A stretch of DNA of 45,628 bases from assembly GCF_016429015.1 (NCBI RefSeq), contig NZ_JAELTU010000046.1:1-45628 (forward strand), read 5' to 3'. Positions 8,314 to 17,007 of the stretch are shown piece by piece. This stretch comes from Rhizobium sp. ASV20 (GTDB lineage: Bacteria; Pseudomonadota; Alphaproteobacteria; Rhizobiales; Rhizobiaceae). Position numbers and translations under genes: made by a program. Position 1 is the stretch's first letter; each line of letters opens with the position of its first letter. The notes under the pieces are model-generated. The model had not been told where the DNA came from, ran no database searches, and saw nothing but the letters and a program-made list of their open reading frames with translations.

Positions 8314-9294
8314 ATGGGACTATCATTGGAGCAACGACCCTTGGTCCAGTCTGATCAGCATGATGTCAGGGTGCTTGGCCCGATACCCATGGAAACCACG
8401 CTTCAATCCACAAAGACCGAGGGTGATTATAAAATCCTCGGCATCCGCCCCGGATTGACCGTTTCGCTCTTCGACATAGAGATCGGCAGCGATTTCGCAG
8501 GGAAGTTTTCCACCGAGCCATGCATCGCGATCGATGTGCTGTTCGAGGCGGTCGGACAGGGATGGATTCTGGATGCCGACGATGCCAAGGTCAGTTCCGT
8601 GCCCTATCGCCCCGGTCGGCTTTATGTCATGGTTGCACCAAATGGCGCCAAGGGTCTATATGACGTGCCGGTGGGATCGCGCTTCAAGGGTATGGATATC
8701 CGGGTCGATATCGATCTTTGGGAGAAGCTTGGCGCAACGGACACCTTATCCCTGCTGAACGACAATCATCCCCTGCATGCAAGCTCCGGCAACGAAACCT
8801 GGGTCGGGGTACTCCCGCTTTCCCCCCAGACGACGAACATCGCCCGTTCCCTGTTTCAGAGCGGCATGAAAGGCGGTGACGATCTCAATCTGGAGGCCCG
8901 CTGCCTCGATATCATTCTGACAGCGATCGACACGTTGCGACAGCCGCGGCCATCCACAGCGGGCCTTGCCCGTGATCGCCGGCCACTTCAGCGCGCCTAC
9001 GAACTTATGTTGGGCGATGTGGCTCGCGCCTGGTCATTGACTGAACTTGCACGCGAGTGCGGGATTTCGGAGACGCGATTGAAGGCGGGCTTTCGTGCCA
9101 CATATGGCTTGCCCGTTTACAGCTTCCTGCAGGAAGCACGACTGAAGGAGGCGCGGCGGCTCCTCGAAATGGGCAGCATGTCGGTCACCGACGTCGCGCT
9201 CTCGATCGGATATGCAAGTCTCAGTCACTTCTCGAGCCTGTTCAGCCGCCGATTTGGCATACAGCCATCGAAGTACAATTCTACGGGCGACTAA
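8314..9294 (+). CDS. AraC-family regulator, PchR/RhrA-like
   Basis: A 326-residue activator-type regulator. The N-terminal two thirds are a variable sensor region. The C-terminal about 100 residues form the double helix-turn-helix: first WSLTELARECGISETRLKAGFRATYG, then SVTDVALSIGYASLSHFSSLFSRRFGIQPSKY, which is the AraC signature. Regulators of this type (PchR, YbtA, RhrA) bind a ferric siderophore and activate its uptake operon. A strong AGGAGG lies 8 bases before ATG 8314. It is divergent from the permease-receptor-monooxygenase operon, which it probably controls, and shares the intergenic iron box with it. Confidence 0.92.
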   Translation: MGLSLEQRPLVQSDQHDVRVLGPIPMETTLQSTKTEGDYKILGIRPGLTVSLFDIEIGSDFAGKFSTEPCIAIDVLFEAVGQGWILDADDAKVSSVPYRPGRLYVMVAPNGAKGLYDVPVGSRFKGMDIRVDIDLWEKLGATDTLSLLNDNHPLHASSGNETWVGVLPLSPQTTNIARSLFQSGMKGGDDLNLEARCLDIILTAIDTLRQPRPSTAGLARDRRPLQRAYELMLGDVARAWSLTELARECGISETRLKAGFRATYGLPVYSFLQEARLKEARRLLEMGSMSVTDVALSIGYASLSHFSSLFSRRFGIQPSKYNSTGD

Positions 9295-9674
9295 ATGCAC
9301 TTCGGGGCTGGATGACATGTTTGTCATCGCCCCTGCTGCCGGTGCCCAAGACGTTGGCGTCTCGATGTCAACCAGAGTGGACAGTGTGAAGATTGGATGA
9401 TCGAACGCTGTGGTGTCATTGTCGGTCGCGCTGCCCGACAGTTTGGTAAGGTGCGGCCTGATACTGGCATTTGTCGAGGTCGTTGTCCTGTTCAGTTGCC
9501 AGTTCAGTGCGTCGACGCCACTCCCTAGGAGGCGGGTGATCTCACTGGAGCCTGATTTGTCGAAGATCCCCGGCGCTTTGACCACGATCCGTGAGTTTTA
9601 GCCTAGATCCGCGTAGGGCCTGTTGCTGAATCACTGCGCAGCGCGTGAGCCTGTGTGTGCGCCGACATATAACT
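9295..9674. other. Intergenic stretch with short decayed frames
   Basis: No recognisable gene. A minus-strand frame runs through 9585 into the AraC gene as antisense and has no ribosome-binding site. A weak plus-strand frame (9410-9601) has no family resemblance. It may be remnant coding sequence, but I cannot identify any. Confidence 0.35.
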
Positions 9675-9689
9675 TGACTCCATTAATCA
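9675..9689. promoter_or_regulatory. RirA-type iron-responsive operator upstream of the ABC protein
   Basis: TGA-CTCCATTAA-TCA fits TGA-N9-TCA exactly. It ends 48 bases before the ATG of the ABC half-transporter. The preceding 12 bases TATAACTTGACT are identical to those at the box at 8215, which suggests a shared promoter architecture or duplicated promoter DNA. Confidence 0.7.
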
Positions 9690-9737
9690 CCTATAGCCAT
9701 GAAAGAGCCGTTCTAAAGCGACAACCCGGAGTCAGGC

Positions 9738-11429
9738 ATGACCAGGACAAAAGCCGCGATATTTCCCATTCTCAGGCTGCTCGTGATGGATTACTGGAGG
9801 GATGCCCGCGCCACGACAATCCTTGTCATCGTCGCCACATTGGTCGGGTCCGTCGCATCGATCACGGCTCCCTACCTCTTTTCTCGGGCTGTGGACGATC
9901 TTTCAAGGCCGTCAGACGACGCTCTACGGATATTCCTGTTCTATGCCACCCTGTTTGGAATAGCGTCAGCCTTCAGCCAAGCCTCCCGCTTTCTGGTGTT
10001 CCTTTGCGCGGAAAAGCTGTGCTTCATCGCGAACCTGGCATTCTTCGCTCGCCTTCTCAGAAAGACCCACGCATTCTTTGTCGAGCATAACCCTGCTGAG
10101 ATAGGTGCGGCCCGACAGGAGGGTCAGCAGACCCTCAATATCATCACCCAACTCGGTGTCGGGGGCTTCCTGCCAGGAGTAGTCCAGATCGCGTTCAGCG
10201 CCATTCTTCTCGGTAATATGGTAAGCTGGGAGATCGCTTTGATTGTGGCATTCTACGGTCTCATCGTGATCGCTCTCGACTATGTTCGCGTCGACCGCGT
10301 GAAGCCCTTCCTAGACACCGCAATGGAGCAAAGCCAGGCGAACGCAAAGCTGGTTGGTAATGCCGTTGCCATCATTGATACCCTTCGGCAGACGCGTGGT
10401 GAGGCGTGGGTTGCGGCGCGTTTCGCAAGCAGTGCTCGGGATGCCTTCGACAACTGGAGGCGCTATGCTTTGGCCAGCAGTATCTTTTCCGGATTTCTGG
10501 GTATTGCGGCAACGGCCCAGCTCGCCGTGACATTCCTGCTCCTCGTCCCTCGTTATCAGGCCGGTCAAATCACGATTGGCGATATCGTTCTTTTCAACAC
10601 GCTGCTGATACAGCTCAACGAACCCTTTCACCTCGTCGGTATGGCAATCAAGGAGACAGTCGAGGCAGCAGCGCGATTTCGTCCTCTGGCGGCAATGTGG
10701 GATGCACCAGTAGCCACACAACCGGTTGATCCGCTTGGCTACGCTCCGTCACAAGGCTCGCTCGTCTTTCAAAACGTGACCTTCCGGTATCCGGATGGCC
10801 GAGGGATCTCAAACCTGTCCTTCGCAGTCGAAAGAGGCACGCCGACTTTCCTGGTTGGCGAGACGGGTTCCGGCAAATCAACCGTCCTGCGTCTTCTGCT
10901 CAAGGGCATCGCGCCCGACGGAGGTCGTATCCTAGCGGATGACGTGGATCTTGCTCGTATTAACAGCGATGAATGGTTCGCCCACGTCGGTGTGGTCCCT
11001 CAGGATGTCGCTCTGCTCAACGATACTCTATCAGTCAATATCGTGCTGGGGAGGCCGTTTGATCCTCATCATCTGCGCGACGTTGCAATGCAAGCCTCCA
11101 TTCTCTCGCGCATCGAGGACATGCCGCATGGTTTCGATACAATTGTGGGCGAGCGTGGGCTGAAGCTTTCCGGTGGGGAGCGCCAACGTATTGCAATCGC
11201 AAGAGCTCTTTACGGCAAGCCTGCCATCCTGGTCCTTGATGAGGCAAGTTCGGCGTTGGACGACGAGACCGAACGGGAAATCATGGATGGACTTCGTGGT
11301 TTTGCCGACAACCTTACCATCCTCGCCGTGACACACCGTCTGTCTTCTATCCGCGAGGGTGACCAGGTCATACGGTTGACCGCCGCCGGAAATGATCGTC
11401 TGAGCTCGGATGATAAAACGACAGAATGA
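9738..11429 (+). CDS. Exporter-fold ABC half-transporter (TMD-NBD), iron-regulated
   Basis: A 563-residue fused membrane and ATPase protein that would act as a dimer. Residues 1-310 contain about six transmembrane helices of the type IV (exporter) fold. Residues 340-560 form the nucleotide-binding domain: Walker A GETGSGKS (374-381), Q-loop Q422, signature LSGGE (477-481), Walker B ILVLDE (497-502) and H-loop H533. It stands alone between two siderophore systems behind its own perfect iron box. Most members export lipids, peptides or siderophores, but YbtPQ and IrtAB show that this fold can also import ferric siderophores. Direction here is not decidable. A putative heterodimer partner is absent, so a homodimer is likely. 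Confidence 0.9.
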   Translation: MTRTKAAIFPILRLLVMDYWRDARATTILVIVATLVGSVASITAPYLFSRAVDDLSRPSDDALRIFLFYATLFGIASAFSQASRFLVFLCAEKLCFIANLAFFARLLRKTHAFFVEHNPAEIGAARQEGQQTLNIITQLGVGGFLPGVVQIAFSAILLGNMVSWEIALIVAFYGLIVIALDYVRVDRVKPFLDTAMEQSQANAKLVGNAVAIIDTLRQTRGEAWVAARFASSARDAFDNWRRYALASSIFSGFLGIAATAQLAVTFLLLVPRYQAGQITIGDIVLFNTLLIQLNEPFHLVGMAIKETVEAAARFRPLAAMWDAPVATQPVDPLGYAPSQGSLVFQNVTFRYPDGRGISNLSFAVERGTPTFLVGETGSGKSTVLRLLLKGIAPDGGRILADDVDLARINSDEWFAHVGVVPQDVALLNDTLSVNIVLGRPFDPHHLRDVAMQASILSRIEDMPHGFDTIVGERGLKLSGGERQRIAIARALYGKPAILVLDEASSALDDETEREIMDGLRGFADNLTILAVTHRLSSIREGDQVIRLTAAGNDRLSSDDKTTE

Positions 11430-11772
11430 CTGATGAGGTTATATCTCGCGCCTGCAGATCTTCGTGTTCACTAGTGTCGAGATCTTACTTAGCTTGCACT
11501 TCATCATGAGCCTGTCCGGGTGTCGACACCCCAAGCTCGTCAATCGGCTCTCCGGCTCTGAATGGATGACCCCCAGATGCAAATCTGGGTCAAAGCGTTG
11601 GGAAATTGAACGCTCCGGTCTCTCCCGCACTTTGGCTTCTTGCTGAGCAAGCCATTAGACCGCTTAGTGAAAAGAGAAGGGCGATCGAAGATTACGATCA
11701 ATCCAACTCAACGACCATAGGCATCCCGAAGCAATTTGGGGGCGCTTCACCGCGTTGTTTGCATCCAACAGC
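11430..11772. other. Spacer between the ABC protein and TetR genes
   Basis: No gene is supported; the short frames lack ribosome-binding sites and family resemblance. It contains the hairpin at 11572-11589. Confidence 0.4.
11572..11589. terminator. GCAA-tetraloop hairpin, possible terminator or RNA end
   Basis: CCCAGAT and ATCTGGG form a perfect 7-bp stem closed by GCAA, a GNRA-type tetraloop. There is no U-tract, and it lies about 140 bases after the ABC gene stop, so assignment as a terminator is weak. Confidence 0.3.
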
Positions 11773-12426
11773 TTATGGCACCTTGCTCCCACTCACACCA
11801 TTGATGAGCCAATGCCAAGTCCTGTCAAAGTGCGCTTCGACATTCCGGCGGGAGTCAAACGCGCTGCTACCCATCATCGCCGCGGCCGTCGGCAACGCGA
11901 CCATACAGTGAATAAGGTGACTGGCAATCTCGGCGGCATCGCCGGTACCGATAGCGCCGATGACCTGCGCCTCGCCCACCGCCTCCACGAGCTTCGCCAT
12001 GATCGGATCCGGTTGACGCGGTATCGGCCCATTCTTCTCGAAAACGACGGCCTCGCTGAAGGTGATGCGTTTCAACGCAATCAGCTCCGGCTCCATGTTG
12101 ACGTGGAGCAGCTCGAGCACAAGCAAGCGCAGCTTCTCAAGCGGATCGCCGGAAACCGACGGTAGCTTTTCGAGCTTGGCGATCGCCTGTTTATGCGCGT
12201 GGTCGACGACAGCTTCGAACAGAGCGACTTTCGAGGAAAACCGGCGATAGACGGTATCTTTGCCTGCTCCACAATGCGACGCAACCTGCTCCATCGAGGT
12301 GCCGGCAAACCCCCTGCCCGCAAAAAGCTCCGTTGCAGCGACGATGATTCTTTCCGCCGCCATATCCTGATCTGCCTTTGGGGGACGACCAATTCTTGCC
12401 GTCGAACTCATGCTTTTTGCCGCCAT
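11773..12426 (-). CDS. TetR-family transcriptional repressor
   Basis: About 217 residues, typical TetR size. The N-terminal DNA-binding domain reads AERIIVAATELFAGRGFAGTSMEQVASHCGAGKDTVYRRFSSK, with the canonical FAGxGFxxTSMEQVA...TVYRRF helix-turn-helix. The rest is the divergent ligand-binding helical domain. ATG 12426 is chosen because GGAG lies 8 bases upstream; an extension to 12504 would run into the iron box. It diverges from the TonB receptor of system 2, and a perfect palindrome at 12469-12480 is a plausible binding site. The inferred job is local repression of the receptor-binding-protein-flavoprotein operon, relieved by an unknown ligand. Confidence 0.9.
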   Translation of the reverse strand: MAAKSMSSTARIGRPPKADQDMAAERIIVAATELFAGRGFAGTSMEQVASHCGAGKDTVYRRFSSKVALFEAVVDHAHKQAIAKLEKLPSVSGDPLEKLRLLVLELLHVNMEPELIALKRITFSEAVVFEKNGPIPRQPDPIMAKLVEAVGEAQVIGAIGTGDAAEIASHLIHCMVALPTAAAMMGSSAFDSRRNVEAHFDRTWHWLINGVSGSKVP

Positions 12427-12468
12427 TATCTTCTCCGTCTCACCACCCTCGGCCAGTCTTAAAACGTT

Positions 12469-12480
12469 GCAAGCGCTTGC
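12469..12480. promoter_or_regulatory. Perfect 12-bp palindrome, candidate TetR operator
   Basis: GCAAGCGCTTGC is self-complementary over all 12 bases. Nearly symmetric flanks (GTT before, CAAC after) extend it imperfectly. It sits 42 bases upstream of the TetR start codon and 13 bases before the iron box, where a TetR dimer would control both divergent genes. The assignment is positional only. Confidence 0.45.
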
Positions 12481-12492
12481 CAACATAAAAGT

Positions 12493-12507
12493 TGATAAAA
12501 GCATTCA
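12493..12507. promoter_or_regulatory. RirA-type iron-responsive operator, system 2
   Basis: TGA-TAAAAGCAT-TCA is a perfect TGA-N9-TCA box in an AT-rich setting, 76 bases before the GTG start of the system 2 receptor and 66 bases before the divergent TetR start. Confidence 0.68.
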
Positions 12508-12583
12508 TATTAACTGGACAGGACGTACCCGTTTGATTTAATCAACTATCAAAACCTGGAAGCTTCGACCATGGGGATTATTC

Positions 12584-14734
12584 GTGAAGCACAACCTTTT
12601 GCTAAGACATACTTTGCTGATTTCCACTTTCCTTGTCCCCGTCGCGCAAGCTGCGGCGCAGGAGAACAGCACGCAATTGGCACCGATCGTCGTCCAAGGC
12701 GCAGCCGGCGACGACGATACATCCAGTAAGACCGTGGCCAAATCGGTCCGAACTGCAACAAAGACCGCCGCGCCGGTCGTGGAAACACCGCAATCGATCA
12801 CGACGGTCACCCGCAAGCAGATCGACGAGCAGAACCCTCAGACCGTCAGCGAGGCGCTTCGCTACACCTCCGGCGTCCTTGCCGACCGCGATACCAACTC
12901 CCGCTACGATTCCGTCTTCCTTCGCGGTTTCGGCGGCTTCGGGACTGCAACAAACTTCATAAACTATCTCGACGGACTTAAGCTGCCACGCGGTCAGGCC
13001 TTCGGGACGCCATCGATCGATCCGTTCTTCCTTGATCATATCGATGTTCTGAAAGGCCCTTCCGCGCTGCTTTATGGGCAGATCAGCCCCGGTGGCCTCG
13101 TCAATCAGGTGAGCCGCGAACCCTCGAGCGTGTCGTCGAACGAACTGCGCGTCGAGGGCGGCACGAATGGCCGATTCCAGAGTGGGCTTTTCTCGACGGG
13201 TCCGATCACCAGCGACGGCACCTGGCAATATGGTGTTTCGGTCGTCGGCCGCACCGCCGGCACCCGTTACGACCATGTGAACGAAAAGCGCCTCGGCGTT
13301 GCACCATCGCTGAAATGGGAGCCGGACAAAGACACGTCGCTCGTCATTTCCGGCTATTATCAACGCGATCCGGAAGGCGGCTATTTCAACTCGGTCTATC
13401 CCGCATTCCTGGCTCCCGGGAACCTGGGCCGGTTTCTCGGACCCAAGTTCAACATTGGCGACCCGTCCTACGATTCTTTCGAGCGCACGCAATATGGTGT
13501 CGGCTACAGGTTCGAACACAGCTTCAATGATCAGGTGACCGTCCGCTCGAACTTCCGCTATTCCGGGCTGGATGTGGACATGCGCTCGTTGCAAATGATA
13601 GGGCCAATGTCGGCCGCAGGCATCATCCCTCGCTATGCTCTCCAATCGATCGAAGATGCCAAGGGCTTTTCTTTCGACAACCAGGCCGAGTTCAAGTTCG
13701 ACACCGGCGCTGCAAAGCACACATTGCTCGCTGGCATCGACATCCAGCACTCCGAAAACAGCTGGAAATATCTGATGGGCGGCGCGACCGCCATAGATGT
13801 CGCCAATCCGGTCTATGGCCAGCCGGTTGGTCCGTTCGCAACAGTGATCAATAGCGATCAATCTCTCCGCCAGACCGGCATCTATCTGCAGGATCAGATC
13901 GAGCTCGGCCAACTGCGTGCGGTTTTGGGCGTGCGTCACGATTGGGCCAACCAGGATTCGAACGATCTGCTGTCACACTCATCCTCCGATCAATCGGATG
14001 ACGCGACGAGTTATCGCGCCGGCCTGCTATATCTGTTCGACAACGGCATTGCGCCCTATGCAAGCTATTCGACCTCGTTTGAGCCGGTCATCGGTACCGA
14101 TGCCAACGGCAATCCGTTCACACCGACGAAGGCACGGCAATATGAAGTTGGCATCAAATATCAGCCAACCAATCTCGACGCGCTCTTCACTCTCTCCGCG
14201 TTCGACATTCGTCAGGACAACGTGAAGACGCCCGGTAGCCTACCCGGCTTCTTCGTCCAGCAGGGCCAGATCCATTCTCGCGGGCTGGAGTTCGAAGCCC
14301 GCGGCAATATCACCAGCAATCTGGAGCTTATCGGCGCAATTTCCCTGCTCGACACGGAAGTCTCCGAATCCACCGACACCTCGATCATCGGCAACCGGCC
14401 GCAGGCAGTGCCGCGCTACTACGGCTCGCTGTGGGCGAACTACAGCTTCGACTACGCAGCGCTTGAGGGCCTGACCGTCGGTGGCGGCGTCCGCTTCGTC
14501 GGCTCCAGCTATGCGGACGATGCCAACAAGGTGCAGGCAGACGGATATACCTTGCTGGATGCCGCAGTGAAGTATGATTTCGGCGCGAAGAACCCGAAGT
14601 TGAAGGGGCTCGAGGCAACGCTGAATGTGACGAACCTGCTGAACAAGGAATATTACTCCAGCTGCAGCTCGAACTATTATTGCCAGTACGGAAATGGCCG
14701 CACGGTCATCGCCGGCCTAAGGTACAAGTGGTGA
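12584..14734 (+). CDS. TonB-dependent siderophore receptor (system 2)
   Basis: An outer-membrane receptor of 716 residues in the FhuA/FoxA/FpvA-like siderophore-receptor class. A signal peptide covers residues 1-25 (ending AQAAAQ), followed by a TonB-box region near LAPIVVQGA. The plug contains TPQSITTVTRKQIDEQNPQTVSEALRYTSGV and VLKGPSALLYGQISPGGLVNQVS. The barrel ends with GRTVIAGLRYKW and a terminal aromatic residue. The start is GTG 12584, with GGGGA 7 bases upstream. It is followed after 7 bases by the binding-protein gene, so receptor, binding protein and flavoprotein form one operon. The ligand is probably a hydroxamate or other ferric siderophore, but specificity cannot be read. It is iron-controlled through the box at 12493 and probably also by the TetR protein. 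Confidence 0.93.
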   Translation: MKHNLLLRHTLLISTFLVPVAQAAAQENSTQLAPIVVQGAAGDDDTSSKTVAKSVRTATKTAAPVVETPQSITTVTRKQIDEQNPQTVSEALRYTSGVLADRDTNSRYDSVFLRGFGGFGTATNFINYLDGLKLPRGQAFGTPSIDPFFLDHIDVLKGPSALLYGQISPGGLVNQVSREPSSVSSNELRVEGGTNGRFQSGLFSTGPITSDGTWQYGVSVVGRTAGTRYDHVNEKRLGVAPSLKWEPDKDTSLVISGYYQRDPEGGYFNSVYPAFLAPGNLGRFLGPKFNIGDPSYDSFERTQYGVGYRFEHSFNDQVTVRSNFRYSGLDVDMRSLQMIGPMSAAGIIPRYALQSIEDAKGFSFDNQAEFKFDTGAAKHTLLAGIDIQHSENSWKYLMGGATAIDVANPVYGQPVGPFATVINSDQSLRQTGIYLQDQIELGQLRAVLGVRHDWANQDSNDLLSHSSSDQSDDATSYRAGLLYLFDNGIAPYASYSTSFEPVIGTDANGNPFTPTKARQYEVGIKYQPTNLDALFTLSAFDIRQDNVKTPGSLPGFFVQQGQIHSRGLEFEARGNITSNLELIGAISLLDTEVSESTDTSIIGNRPQAVPRYYGSLWANYSFDYAALEGLTVGGGVRFVGSSYADDANKVQADGYTLLDAAVKYDFGAKNPKLKGLEATLNVTNLLNKEYYSSCSSNYYCQYGNGRTVIAGLRYKW

Positions 14735-14741
14735 GGCGGCA

Positions 14742-15866
14742 ATGATGATAACGAGACGTCAGCTCTGCACATCCCTTGCCGGAGCGGCCATCCTTTCGCG
14801 GGTAACTCCGGCGCTGGCGGATACGCCGCTCAAGGTCATCGATCTCGCGGGGCGCGAGTTGCAGCTCTCCGCCCCGCCGAAAAGGATCATTCTGCTCGAA
14901 GCGCATGATCTCTTGACCATGTCGCTGCTGCATCCCGATCCGGCGTCGCTGATCGTCGGCTGGGCGGCCGTAGACAGGATTGACAGCGAATATCTGCAGA
15001 AGCGCCTTCTGAACGGTCATTCGGTCAGTGTGGTCGGAAAGCAAACTCCCGATAGCGTCTCGATCGAGGGACTGATCAGCCTTTCGCCCGATCTGGTGGT
15101 GACGAACGCCTTCATGACGCCGGATGGCGACAAGAATCCGATAGTGGAGCGGTTGACGCAGCTGGGGATCCCGGTCGCCTACAGCGACGCTGCGAGCAAC
15201 AGCGCGGCGAGCGAGCAGGCAAGCGATCCGCTGACGGCGCTCCGGGCGTCGATGCGCATGTGGGGTACGCTACTGAACGCCACCGCAAAGGCCGAGGCAT
15301 TCACCTCTTTCTTCGACAGCGAACTGGCGAAGGTCGCAGCCCTCGTCAAAGGCAGACCACCGGTCACGACCTATCTGGAGGTTCAATCCACCCTGGATGA
15401 TTGCTGCTGGGCTGCCGGGCGGAAGGTTTGGGGAGAATTGCTGACCCAGGCCGGCGGACAGCCCCTGCCCGGCGTAACCGCGCCATGGTTCCAGCAATTG
15501 TCGCTGGAATATGTCCTGGCAACGCCGCACGACGTCTATATCGCCTCGGGTGGCGGCTGGGCCTCGGGCAGCCGACCTGCTATCGGGCCGGGCCTCGATC
15601 CGAAGCTTGGCCGCGAAGGCTTGCAGCGATTGGTGGACGGCCGGACTGGTTTCAACGCGCTTTCGAGCGTTCGCAATAAGCGTGTTTATGGAATCTGGAC
15701 CGGACTGATCTCCAATCTGCCGTTGAATGTGTTGTTCGTCGTCCTGGCTGCCAAATGGCTTCATCCCGAACAAGCCACCGGCCTCAATCCCGATGCCATC
15801 CTGGAAACGATTAACAGGGACTTCGCGGCATTTCCAATCGAAGGGCCGCTATGGGCCTCGATCTGA
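14742..15866 (+). CDS. ABC-type iron-siderophore periplasmic binding protein (system 2)
   Basis: A 374-residue periplasmic receptor of the FecB/FhuD/BtuF class (cluster A, rigid linker helix). The signal peptide MMITRRQLCTSLAGAAIL with cleavage after ALA carries a TRRQLC motif, so Tat export is likely. The mature part has the typical IDLAGRELQLSAPPKRIILLEA opening, ISLSPDLVVTNAFM and a late NALSSVRNKRVYGIWTG. It begins 7 bases after the receptor stop and 19 bases before the flavoprotein start. No permease or ATPase follows, which is unusual: the protein must hand its ligand to a transporter encoded elsewhere, possibly the system at 41.3-44.2 kb or the ABC protein at 9.7 kb. Confidence 0.9.
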   Translation: MMITRRQLCTSLAGAAILSRVTPALADTPLKVIDLAGRELQLSAPPKRIILLEAHDLLTMSLLHPDPASLIVGWAAVDRIDSEYLQKRLLNGHSVSVVGKQTPDSVSIEGLISLSPDLVVTNAFMTPDGDKNPIVERLTQLGIPVAYSDAASNSAASEQASDPLTALRASMRMWGTLLNATAKAEAFTSFFDSELAKVAALVKGRPPVTTYLEVQSTLDDCCWAAGRKVWGELLTQAGGQPLPGVTAPWFQQLSLEYVLATPHDVYIASGGGWASGSRPAIGPGLDPKLGREGLQRLVDGRTGFNALSSVRNKRVYGIWTGLISNLPLNVLFVVLAAKWLHPEQATGLNPDAILETINRDFAAFPIEGPLWASI

Positions 15867-15885
15867 TTTCATGGAGACGATGTCA

Positions 15886-17007
15886 ATGAGTACAGCCGCC
15901 AGTAGACGCTACCGTGCGAGCGCAGCGGTACAATTCGCCAGGATCGACGAGTATCTCGATCCGATCGTGGACGCGATCGCGACGCATGACGTAACCATCG
16001 TCAAGCTGGGATCCGTCCATCGCGTTCACTCGCGCTTTGGCGAAGCCACGTTCGAGGCACGCAATGGCGGTTTTGACCTGACTGTCGAAGCGGATAGCCC
16101 CGGCGGGATCAACCGGCTAAAGCATGCTCTCGTCGGGCCAATCTGTTTTATCGCCGCGCAAGAAAACCTCGAGATCCAATGGCAGGGCGACCATACGCCA
16201 CCTGCTCTTCCCGACGATCTTCGCATGCTGCATGTTACGTCGATCGAACAGATTTCACCCGGTTTCCGCCGGATAGTCTTCAGGGGCGCAGACCTCGAAC
16301 GGTACGATCGTGATGACCAGCTTCACTGTCGACTGATCTTCCAACCGCGTGGGATTGCTACGCCGATCTGGCCGATGCTCGATGACCGGGGTCATGTCGT
16401 CTGGCCGCAATACAGTGCTGTGCCGACCCGAGTCTACACTATCCGACGCATCGACGTAGGTCGCCAAGAAATCACAATAGACTTTGCTCTCCATGCTCAC
16501 GCAGGCCCAGCGACATTATGGGCGATGGAAGCGCAGGCTGGCGACCTGGTCGGCATTCTCGGCCCAGCCGCAAATGGACCGAAGCCGGCAAAATTCCATG
16601 TACTTGCGGGAGACGAAACAGCTCTGCCGGGCATCAGCCGGATTCTCGAATCCCTGCCACCTGAGACAGAAGGCCATGCTTTTCTCGAAGTGGACACGGA
16701 AGCGGATGAATTACGCTTAAAATGTCCGCCTAGAGTGTCGGTTCATTGGCTTCATCGCAACGGGGCGCGTCCCGGCACGACGACCTTGTTGGCAGATGCA
16801 CTGAGGTCGGTGTCGTGGCCGGGAAATCAGGAAGAAGCATTTTTTTGGGGTGGATGCGAGCATGAAGCCTTCAGCGCAATTTATCGGCATCTGCGAAAAG
16901 ACGTGAAACTGCCAAAGGAACGATTGGTATTTTATTCGCATTGGCATAAATCTCTTAGCGAGGAACAGATCATCGTCCAGGGCGCTGACGCGTATCTGCC
17001 GAAGTGA
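15886..17007 (+). CDS. Siderophore-interacting protein with N-terminal DUF2218 domain (system 2)
   Basis: A cytoplasmic flavoprotein of about 373 residues that reduces ferric siderophores to release Fe(II). Residues about 5-100 are a DUF2218 domain. The rest is the FAD-binding SIP domain with GFRRIVFRGADL, the flavin motif RVYTIRRID, and a C-terminal nucleotide-binding half containing GDETALPGISRILESLP and FFWGGCEHEAFSAIYRHLRKD. ATG 15886 is chosen because GGAG lies 9 bases upstream. An open frame extends back into the binding-protein gene but has no site. Its homologue closes the system 3 operon. Reduction with NAD(P)H, or ferredoxin in some subgroups, is family knowledge; its siderophore is unknown. 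Confidence 0.92.
   Translation: MSTAASRRYRASAAVQFARIDEYLDPIVDAIATHDVTIVKLGSVHRVHSRFGEATFEARNGGFDLTVEADSPGGINRLKHALVGPICFIAAQENLEIQWQGDHTPPALPDDLRMLHVTSIEQISPGFRRIVFRGADLERYDRDDQLHCRLIFQPRGIATPIWPMLDDRGHVVWPQYSAVPTRVYTIRRIDVGRQEITIDFALHAHAGPATLWAMEAQAGDLVGILGPAANGPKPAKFHVLAGDETALPGISRILESLPPETEGHAFLEVDTEADELRLKCPPRVSVHWLHRNGARPGTTTLLADALRSVSWPGNQEEAFFWGGCEHEAFSAIYRHLRKDVKLPKERLVFYSHWHKSLSEEQIIVQGADAYLPK

Noticed and set aside
12602..13939. Long minus-strand open frame of about 445 codons
   Set aside because: It is exactly antisense to the system 2 receptor, has no ribosome-binding site or family resemblance, and is a composition artefact of GC-rich coding DNA.
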